Origin: VBKO01 sp036393835
GTDB lineage: Bacteria; Myxococcota; Myxococcia; Myxococcales; 40CM-4-68-19
Reading direction: 5' to 3'
Assembly: GCA_036393835.1 (NCBI GenBank)
Contig: DASWGI010000023.1
Span: forward strand, 1 to 13,254
Length of the DNA stretch: 13,254 nucleotides
Below are positions 8,575 through 13,254 of this stretch, one piece after another. Every line of letters begins with the position of its first letter. Position 1 is the first letter of the stretch. The notes under the pieces were generated by a model. That model was given only the letters and a program-made list of their open reading frames with translations, was not told the origin of the DNA and searched no databases. The position numbers and the translations under genes were made by a program.

Positions 8575-8583
8575 AAAGCAGTG

Positions 8584-8588
8584 CCTCC
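8584..8588 (-). promoter_or_regulatory. Ribosome binding site that fixes the PKS start
   Basis: GGAGG on the minus strand lies 9 nt before the TTG at 8574-8572. The KS domain begins at once after this TTG (DIAIVGLGCRFP), as usual for this family. The upstream in-frame GTG at 8628 has no Shine-Dalgarno sequence and would add 18 Arg/Lys-rich residues unlike a KS N-terminus. Confidence 0.6.
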
Positions 8589-8608
8589 GGTCTGGCCGCC
8601 GCGTGCTT

Positions 8609-8624
8609 AGCGGCTTTTGCCGCT
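8609..8624 (-). promoter_or_regulatory. Hairpin in the PKS leader
   Basis: A perfect 6-bp inverted repeat, AGCGGC and GCCGCT around a 4-base loop (AAAA on the minus strand), sits 20 nt upstream of the GGAGG. It could be an mRNA leader hairpin affecting initiation, or a small operator between the divergent genes. No function is proven. Confidence 0.4.
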
Positions 8625-8733
8625 TCACGTCAAGGTCGCGGAATACCTAGATCCCGACCCGCGAAGTGTGCTCGAGGCCACAATTTCAGATGCGCCAGCG
8701 CGGCCCCGGCTTCTCGGGTACAGTCCGCGCCCC

Positions 8734-9720
8734 ATGCGGGTGCTCCTGACGGGCGGATCGGGGTTCGTCGGCTCGTACGTGGCGGAGCAGCTGGCGGCGC
8801 TCGGCCACACGGTCCGCGCCTTGGTGCGCCCGCGCTCGGATTCCAAGTTACTGAAAACGTTGAATAATGTCGAATTCGCGCCGGGAGCCATCGAGGATCG
8901 CCCGTCGCTGGACGCCGCGGTCCGGGGGGTCGACGCGGTGGTGCACGTCGCCGGGCTGGTGAAGGCGCGGCGGCCGGAGGAGTTCTTCCAGGTCAATGCG
9001 GAAGGAACCAAGAACCTGCTCGCGGCGGCCGAAGCGCACGCGCCCGGGCTCCGGCGGTTCGTGTACGTCTCGTCCCTGGCCGCGGTGGGGCCCAGCCCCG
9101 ACGGCAAGCCGGTGCCCGACGAGGCCTCCCCGCGCCCGGTGACGCACTACGGCCGCAGCAAGCTGGCGGCCGAGCAAGCGGTCCTGGGGGCGAAGGACCG
9201 GCTGCCGGTCACGGTCATCCGGCCCCCTCTCATCTACGGCCCGCGCGACCGCGAGACGCTGGCCTTCTTCACCTCGGTGAAGAACGGGGTCCTGCCGGTG
9301 CTCGGGGACGGCCTGAATACATTGAGTGTCATCTACGGAGAAGATTGCGCGGCGGCCATCGTCCGCGCCGCGCTGTCGGACGGGCCGAGCGGGCGCGCCT
9401 ACTTCGTCGACGACGGCTCGGTCTACGTGTGGCGCGACGCGCTCGCCGACGTGGAGAAGGCGGTGGGCAAGCGGGCGTTCTTCCGGCTCGGGCTCCCGAT
9501 GCCGGTGGTGCAGGTGGCGGCGGCCGCCACGCAGCTCTACGGAAAGGTGACCCACACCGCCCAGATGCTGACGCTCGACAAGGTCAACGAGCTCAAGCAG
9601 CGCCACTGGGTGTGCGAGGGCTCCGGCGCCCGCCGCGACCTCGGCTGGCACCCGCGCACTTCCTGGGCCGAGGGCGTCTCCAAGGCCGTCGCCTGGTACC
9701 GCCAGTCCGGCTGGCTCTAG
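8734..9720 (+). CDS. Extended short-chain dehydrogenase (NAD(P)-dependent epimerase/dehydratase type), probable 3-ketosphinganine-like reductase
   Basis: The 328-residue protein has the Rossmann signature GGSGFVG (Gly7, Gly10, Gly13), a VSS strand with Ser113/Ser114, and the YxxxK pair Tyr139 and Lys143 in HYGRSKLAAEQ, followed by VIRPPLIYGP, so all catalytic residues of an extended SDR are present. Arg32 and Arg34 after the second strand would suit NADPH, but this is a guess. Its class also includes 3-beta-hydroxysteroid dehydrogenases, sugar epimerases and dihydroflavonol reductases. In Caulobacter an enzyme of this class (CerR) reduces the 3-keto intermediate of ceramide synthesis and is encoded beside SPT, an ACP and an acyl-ACP synthetase. 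The same neighbours occur here, hence the proposed role of reducing the ketone released by the PKS-oxoamine synthase. The ATG at 8734 directly precedes the Rossmann motif; the frame opens earlier at 8617, but that part is not protein-like. The gene diverges from the PKS, with 159 nt between starts. Confidence 0.85.
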   Translation: MRVLLTGGSGFVGSYVAEQLAALGHTVRALVRPRSDSKLLKTLNNVEFAPGAIEDRPSLDAAVRGVDAVVHVAGLVKARRPEEFFQVNAEGTKNLLAAAEAHAPGLRRFVYVSSLAAVGPSPDGKPVPDEASPRPVTHYGRSKLAAEQAVLGAKDRLPVTVIRPPLIYGPRDRETLAFFTSVKNGVLPVLGDGLNTLSVIYGEDCAAAIVRAALSDGPSGRAYFVDDGSVYVWRDALADVEKAVGKRAFFRLGLPMPVVQVAAAATQLYGKVTHTAQMLTLDKVNELKQRHWVCEGSGARRDLGWHPRTSWAEGVSKAVAWYRQSGWL

Positions 9721-9867
9721 CCGGGCGCGTTCACCGGCGCACCGACTCGGAGAGCGAGCTGCCCGCGTTGCAGACCCCGCTCCCCGCTGGCGACGCGCCG
9801 TCCGCCGTCGGGCCGGCGGGGTGGGGAGATCCCCGGCCCCGTTCTGTACAGCTGGTACATGTCGGTT

Positions 9868-9885
9868 CCGGGGGTGTCCCCCCGG
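9868..9885 (+). terminator. Possible GC-rich terminator hairpin downstream of the reductase
   Basis: CCGGGGG and CCCCCGG form a perfect 7-bp stem around the loop TGTC, about 150 nt after the reductase stop. There is no T-tract, so it would be an atypical terminator or only a structured 3' end. It lies before the IS, where the convergent ligase-ACP transcript would also have arrived before the insertion. Confidence 0.3.
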
Positions 9886-9926
9886 GGCTGGAGGCGGAGG
9901 CGCTGGCGCGAGGGGCTTGGTTTCTG

Positions 9927-9937
9927 ACGCACCGCGT
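9927..9937 (+). repeat. IS target-site duplication, left copy
   Basis: ACGCACCGCGT directly abuts the left tip and is repeated exactly at 11448-11458. The arms ACGC and GCGT are themselves complementary, so only the central ACC is independent evidence of a direct duplication rather than an extended inverted repeat. Confidence 0.75.
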
Positions 9938-9968
9938 CCCGCCCCGGGACTAACGATCCATCACATCT
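9938..9968 (+). repeat. IS left terminal inverted repeat
   Basis: Begins CCCGCCCCGGGACTAACGAT and ends ATCACATCT. It pairs with the right end at 26 of 31 positions, with mismatches at positions 5, 12, 15, 21 and 22 from the tip. Confidence 0.85.
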
Positions 9969-10005
9969 CCTTCCACTGGTGGTCGTTCCGTGATCTAAGG
10001 TCGAG

Positions 10006-11424
10006 ATGATCAAACCCCCGAAGGTCGAGACCGAGTCCGCGATCGCCAGGGAGTTTGTTGGAGCCGAGCTAGGCGATGCGCGGCTCGGACGCCGGTTGAC
10101 GGCGATCGCTGAGCGACTGGCGGCGGCGCCCGACGTGGCCTTCCCTCGTGCGCTCGAGACAGGGGCAGATCTCGAGGGGTTCTATCGCTTCGTCGGCAAC
10201 GAGGCCGTCACCGCCGAGGCTGTGCTCAAGCCTCACGTTCAAGCCACGGTGAGCCGCCTGGCCGCGCATGTCGAGGTGCTCGCCGTGCACGACACGAGCG
10301 AGTTCCGCTTCGGAGGCTCCCGCGAGGAGCTTGGCCGCCTGACGAAATCCGGCCACGGGTTTCTCGGACACTTCACCCTCGCGGTGACGCTCGACGCGGC
10401 ACGTGATCCTCTAGGGACGATCGCGCTCCAGACCTGGACCCGCCACGAGTCGACGCCGACGGCTCTCAGGAAGCAGCGAATACTCAGCCAGGCCGAGGCG
10501 ATGGGCTTGCCCAACGAGCAAGACCGCTGGTGGCGCAGCATCGAAGCAGCCGAGGCAGCTGTCGCCGGCATCACGAGCCTCATTCACGTGATGGACAGCG
10601 AGGCCGACGACTACGACCTGATGAGCAAGCTCGTCAAGGCGCGCCACCGTTGGGTGATTCGCCTCTGCCACGATCGCACCCTCACGATCGCGGGTCAGCC
10701 CGCCAAGACGAAGGAAGTGGTCGCCCAGCGCGAGGTGCTGTGCAAGAGGACTGTGCATCTGTCGCGGCGTGAGCGTCAGCCGGGGGGTACGCAAAGGAAG
10801 CGCGCAGCGGCGCGAGAGCAGCGAGTTGCCACGCTGGCGATCAGCGCCTCTGCGGTCACATTCCAGCGCCCGAGATATTGCGCGGACGGCGCACAGACGC
10901 TGGCCGTCAACATCGTCTCGGTCCGCGAAATCGACCCACCAACTGACGAGGAGGCGGTGGAGTGGCTCCTCATCACGACCGAACCCATCGACGGCGAAAA
11001 AAACCTTCTCAAAATCGTCGACTGCTACCGCGGCCGCTGGCGAATCGAGGAACTCTTCAAGGCTCTGAAGACCGGCTGCGCATTCGAGAAGCGCCAGCTC
11101 GAGAGTCGGCAGACTCTTCTCAATGCGCTCGCTCTCTTCGTCCCCATCGCGTGGAACCTGCTCCGCCTCCGCACCGCTGCGCGCTCGGACGAAAGCATTC
11201 CTGCGAGCGTGGTCCTCGATCCCGACCAGATCGTCGTGCTGCGGAAAGCCTCCGAGATTCCACTCCCGACCCCACTAACCGCGCGGGACGCGATGCTGGC
11301 GATCGCGCGACTCGGTGGCCACCTGCGCAGCAACGGGGACCCAGGCTGGGCGGTCCTCGGTCGCGGCTACCAGGACCTGCTCATGATGGTCGCTGGCTAC
11401 CGCCTCGCGACGAGGAAGATGTGA
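10006..11424 (+). CDS. IS4-family (Tn5-like) transposase
   Basis: The 472-residue protein is close to the Tn5 transposase length of 476. Residues 15-80 form the N-terminal DNA-binding region typical of Tn5-type enzymes (FVGAELGDARLGRRL, then GFYRFVGNEAVTAEAVLKPH). The catalytic DDE triad is readable: Asp96 in AVHDTSEF, Asp197 in VMDSEADDYDL, and Glu348 within the IS4-family YREK signature (Tyr341, Arg344, Glu348, Lys355) in YRGRWRIEELFKALKTG. The C-terminal helical region is complete and the frame shows no break, so it is probably active. The ATG at 10006 is preceded by a modest AAGG at 9997-10000; there is no upstream in-frame alternative inside the element. It would cut and paste its own element through the two 31-bp ends. 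It is expressed in the same direction as the reductase and the antitoxin. Confidence 0.93.
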   Translation: MIKPPKVETESAIAREFVGAELGDARLGRRLTAIAERLAAAPDVAFPRALETGADLEGFYRFVGNEAVTAEAVLKPHVQATVSRLAAHVEVLAVHDTSEFRFGGSREELGRLTKSGHGFLGHFTLAVTLDAARDPLGTIALQTWTRHESTPTALRKQRILSQAEAMGLPNEQDRWWRSIEAAEAAVAGITSLIHVMDSEADDYDLMSKLVKARHRWVIRLCHDRTLTIAGQPAKTKEVVAQREVLCKRTVHLSRRERQPGGTQRKRAAAREQRVATLAISASAVTFQRPRYCADGAQTLAVNIVSVREIDPPTDEEAVEWLLITTEPIDGEKNLLKIVDCYRGRWRIEELFKALKTGCAFEKRQLESRQTLLNALALFVPIAWNLLRLRTAARSDESIPASVVLDPDQIVVLRKASEIPLPTPLTARDAMLAIARLGGHLRSNGDPGWAVLGRGYQDLLMMVAGYRLATRKM

Positions 11425-11447
11425 TCAATCGTGAGCCCCGGGACGGG
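11417..11447 (-). repeat. IS right terminal inverted repeat
   Basis: Read from the tip on the minus strand it begins CCCGTCCCGGGGCTCACGAT and ends ATCACATCT, mirroring the left end. The last codons and stop of the transposase (to 11424) lie inside it. Confidence 0.85.
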
Positions 11448-11790
11448 ACGCACCGCGTTAGAGTGCCGTGCTCGGGCCGCGCTTGCGCTGAAGGAGTACG
11501 AAATCGAGGTCACGGAAGCGCGGAAGAGGTTCGCGGACATATTGAACACGGCGGCGTACGAGGGCGGTCGTGTCGTGGTGTGCCGTCGCGGGCAGATGCT
11601 GTGCGCTTTGATCTCAATCAAGGACCTGAGGAGGCTGCGCGAGCTGCCGCCGGAGCCCGACAAGTACGCCGAGGCGGAGCGGTTCTGGCAGGAAGGCAAA
11701 CGGGCTCTCGAAGAGCGGCTCCGGCGCGAGGCGGAGGAGCGCCGCGCGAAGGAACCGAGGGAATTCGAGGCGGCGGAAGCAGCTGGTTAG
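11431..11790 (+). CDS. Orphan Phd/YefM-type antitoxin with an IS-derived 5' end
   Basis: The core at residues 20-70 (KEYEIEVTEARKRFADILNT, then GGRVVVCRRGQMLCALISIKDL) matches the Phd/YefM fold, in which this N-terminal domain binds operator DNA and the C-terminal tail neutralises a toxin such as Doc, RelE or a PIN nuclease. The tail here is long, charged and Glu/Arg-rich (about residues 75-119). The GTG at 11431 is inside the IS inverted repeat, so the first residues (SPGTGR) are encoded by transposon and target DNA. Joining the flanks without the IS puts TGA in frame just upstream of the duplicated site, and no ATG, GTG or TTG lies in frame before the core; a rare CTG at 11488 is the only native candidate. 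No toxin gene follows. Its stop overlaps the stop of the convergent ACP gene by 4 bp. The gene may be a remnant, or it may be kept expressed by the IS. Confidence 0.65.
   Translation: MSPGTGRTALECRARAALALKEYEIEVTEARKRFADILNTAAYEGGRVVVCRRGQMLCALISIKDLRRLRELPPEPDKYAEAERFWQEGKRALEERLRREAEERRAKEPREFEAAEAAG
11448..11458 (+). repeat. IS target-site duplication, right copy
   Basis: ACGCACCGCGT directly follows the right tip and is identical to the left copy at 9927-9937. Confidence 0.75.
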
Positions 11791-12050
11791 GCGGCGACCT
11801 GGGTGCCAGGGGGGAGGAGGCGGGCGACGGTGTCGCGCAGGTCGCCGACCGTGCGGATGCGGGCCAGCTCCTCGTCGGGGATGCGGACGCCGAGCTTTTC
11901 CTCGAAGTAGCTGACCAGCTCCATGACGGCCACCGAGTCCATCCCCAGCGTCGCGATGACGGTGTCGCGCGTGAGCTGGGGCAGCTTGCGGTTGTCCACG
12001 TCGAGCGCGGCCTGCTTGAACATGTCGAGGATGTCGATGGTCTGCGCCAT
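11787..12050 (-). CDS. Free-standing acyl carrier protein
   Basis: This 87-residue protein has the phosphopantetheine attachment site at Ser39 in LGMDSVAVMEL, followed by the acidic recognition helix (SYFEEKLGVRIPDEELARI) and the closing GDLRDTVARLL helix of the ACP fold. The ATG at 12050 follows the stop of the fatty acyl-AMP ligase by 7 nt, with GGAG overlapping the end of that gene, so the two are almost certainly cotranscribed and translationally coupled. By analogy with ligase-ACP pairs in lipopeptide, polyketide and bacterial ceramide pathways (AcpR of Caulobacter), it should receive a fatty acyl group from the ligase and present it to the PKS ketosynthase. It is distinct from the ACP domain inside the PKS, which would hold the growing chain. 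Its last codons overlap the stop of the antitoxin on the other strand. Confidence 0.9.
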   Translation of the reverse strand: MAQTIDILDMFKQAALDVDNRKLPQLTRDTVIATLGMDSVAVMELVSYFEEKLGVRIPDEELARIRTVGDLRDTVARLLPPGTQVAA

Positions 12051-12057
12051 GTCGGGT

Positions 12058-13254
12058 CTACGCTCCGGTCAGCTTGCGCATCAGCCCGCGCGCCTCGTGA
12101 CGCGCGCGACCGACGAGTGAGTAGGCCAGGTGCTTCGCCGCCAGCAAGCGGTTGCCCATGGCGCCGGCCGCGCGCCCGCCTTCTCTTCCCAGGGTGCCCC
12201 GCAGGTACATCTCGCGGGTCTTGCGGCGCTGCAGCTTGCCCGAGCTGGTCTTGGGGATGCTTCCGGGCGGCACCAGAGCGACGTCGGCCACCGCGAGCTG
12301 CAGGTCCTCGCTCACCTTGCCCACGATGGCGGCGCGCAGCTTCTCGGGGTCGCGCTCGCGCGTCTCGACCGCGACCACGACCTCCTCGGACGCCTTGCCG
12401 GGCCGCGAGAACACGACCGTGGATCCCCGGCGCACGCCGCGCAGCTCCTCCACCGCCCATTCGATGCGCTGCGGGTAGTAGTTGCGCCCGTTGACGATCA
12501 GGATGTCCTTGAGCCGCCCTGAGACGTACACCTCGCCGTCCACCATGTACCCGAGGTCGCCGGTCCGCAGCCATCCGCCGGCGCGCCCCAGGCCGGACGC
12601 CCGCGTCGCCTCGGCGTTGTTCCAGTAGCCGGCGGTCACTGACGGCCCGCGGAAGCAGATCTCGCCCACGCTGCGGTCGGGCAGGATGCGCCCGTCCTCG
12701 TCCTGGACCGACAGCTCGTGGCCGGGGAATGCGCGTCCGCAGCAGACCACTTCCATGGTGGCGGTGCCGTTCGCCGAGGGCGCCGCCTTGCGGTCGGCGT
12801 GGTAGCGCTCCTGGTCGATGCGGTCGGTCTTGAACGGGTCGCCGAGCCGCGTGAACGACATCGCCAGGGTCGCTTCCGCCATCCCGTAGGAAGGGAGGAT
12901 CGCGGTCGGCCGCAGCCCGGCCGGCTCGAAGGCCGCGAGGAAGGCGCGCATGGTGTCGGGGTGGATGGGCTCGGCGCCGCATCCCAGCACACGCATCCGC
13001 GAAAGGTCCCAGCGCGCGATCTGCTCGGCCCGCGCGCGCCGGGTCACCAGCGCGTACGCGAAGTTGGGCGCGAAGGTCAGCGACCCCCTGTGCTTGTGCA
13101 TCGTCTCTATCCACAGCGTCGCGTTCTTGATGAACGAGATGGTCGGGATGTACACGGCCGGCATGTGCACCACGATCGGGCACAGCACCATCCCGATGAG
13201 CCCCATGTCGTGGTAGAGCGGCAGCCACGAGACGGTCACGTCTCCGGGCCGCCA
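12058..13254 (-). CDS. Fatty acyl-AMP ligase, C-terminal part (runs off right edge)
   Basis: The frame is open through the right edge (WRPGDVTVSWLPLYHDMGLIG is the first visible stretch, in two parts WRPGDVTVSW and LPLYHDMGLIG), so the N-terminal part with the P-loop-like motif is missing; 398 residues remain. Adenylation-family features in order: LPLYHDMG, a FAPNFAYAL stretch typical of fatty acyl-AMP ligases, GAEPIHPDT, the YGMAEATL motif, VGEICFRGPSVTAGYW, RTGDLGYMVDGEVYVSGR, LKDILIVNGRNYYPQRIE, and the C-terminal SSGKLQRRKTR with the catalytic Lys of the adenylation step. 'GRNYYPQ' with the preceding KDILIV is characteristic of the ligases that hand acyl-AMP to a carrier protein rather than to CoA. 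It would activate a free fatty acid with ATP and load the adjacent ACP. It is the first visible gene of a two-gene minus-strand operon. A related enzyme (AasR) serves ceramide synthesis in Caulobacter. Confidence 0.9.
   Translation of the reverse strand, partial: WRPGDVTVSWLPLYHDMGLIGMVLCPIVVHMPAVYIPTISFIKNATLWIETMHKHRGSLTFAPNFAYALVTRRARAEQIARWDLSRMRVLGCGAEPIHPDTMRAFLAAFEPAGLRPTAILPSYGMAEATLAMSFTRLGDPFKTDRIDQERYHADRKAAPSANGTATMEVVCCGRAFPGHELSVQDEDGRILPDRSVGEICFRGPSVTAGYWNNAEATRASGLGRAGGWLRTGDLGYMVDGEVYVSGRLKDILIVNGRNYYPQRIEWAVEELRGVRRGSTVVFSRPGKASEEVVVAVETRERDPEKLRAAIVGKVSEDLQLAVADVALVPPGSIPKTSSGKLQRRKTREMYLRGTLGREGGRAAGAMGNRLLAAKHLAYSLVGRARHEARGLMRKLTGA

Larger units (their letters stand above)
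9721..9937. other. Non-coding, hairpin-rich stretch after the reductase
   Basis: These 217 bases contain no supportable gene. They hold a run of short GC-rich inverted repeats: 9802-9819 (CCGCCG/CGGCGG), 9823-9834 (GGGG/CCCC), 9845-9859 (TGTAC/GTACA) and 9868-9885. The stretch ends with the left copy of the IS target duplication at 9927-9937. Confidence 0.5.
9938..11447 (+). mobile_element. Complete IS4-family, Tn5/IS50-like insertion sequence
   Basis: The 1510-bp element is bounded by 31-bp imperfect inverted repeats (26 of 31 identical) and flanked by an 11-bp direct repeat, ACGCACCGCGT. Length, a single transposase gene, long inverted repeats and a 9-12 bp target duplication all fit the IS4 family. 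Both ends and the transposase look intact, and the duplication is perfect, so the insertion is probably recent. It sits between the reductase and the antitoxin and so splits the lipid locus, apparently without breaking a lipid gene. The right inverted repeat overlaps the transposase stop and supplies a GTG that opens the neighbouring antitoxin frame. Confidence 0.87.

Noticed and set aside
9345..9953. A 200-codon plus-strand frame overlapping the reductase and continuing into the IS.
   Set aside because: It is an Arg/Ala-rich shadow frame with no start signal or motif, and it crosses the IS boundary.

Overview
This is a GC-rich window with the codon bias of a soil or sediment bacterium. The N-terminal half of an HNH-endonuclease-type gene at the left edge, plus Ser/Arg/Ala-rich short DNA repeats, recall Myxococcota (former Deltaproteobacteria) or Acidobacteriota. 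The taxonomic guess is weak because no rRNA or housekeeping marker is present.

Layout, left to right. (1) 1-447, minus: start of an HNH-endonuclease-family gene that runs off the left edge. (2) 448-1032: non-coding, with a solitary relic of an insertion-sequence end. (3) 1033-1548, minus: barstar-family gene, 15 nt downstream of the megasynthase. (4) 1564-8574, minus: a type I polyketide synthase with domain order KS-AT-ACP-KR-DH, fused at its C-terminus to a PLP-dependent alpha-oxoamine synthase of the serine palmitoyltransferase (SPT) type. (5) 8734-9720, plus, divergent: extended short-chain dehydrogenase. (6) 9938-11447: complete IS4-family, Tn5-like insertion sequence with 31-bp inverted repeats and an 11-bp target duplication. 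(7) 11431-11790, plus: orphan Phd/YefM-type antitoxin whose only standard start codon lies inside the IS. (8) 11787-12050, minus: free-standing acyl carrier protein. (9) 12058-13254, minus: fatty acyl-AMP ligase, cut by the right edge.

Apart from the IS and the antitoxin, which interrupt it, the right two thirds read as one lipid-biosynthesis locus. The ligase would activate a fatty acid and load the ACP. The PKS would extend it by at least one malonate unit and reduce and dehydrate the new beta-carbon; no enoylreductase is present. The oxoamine synthase domain would release the 2-enoyl chain by decarboxylative condensation with an amino acid, and the dehydrogenase would reduce the resulting 3-ketone. 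The parts list (acyl-ACP synthetase, ACP, SPT-like enzyme, NAD-dependent epimerase-like ketone reductase) matches the bacterial ceramide genes known from Caulobacter, but with SPT welded to a PKS. If this reading is right, the product is a sphingoid base or related amino alcohol with its C4-C5 double bond built in by the PKS. That is an inference from domain content and is the most interesting point in the window.
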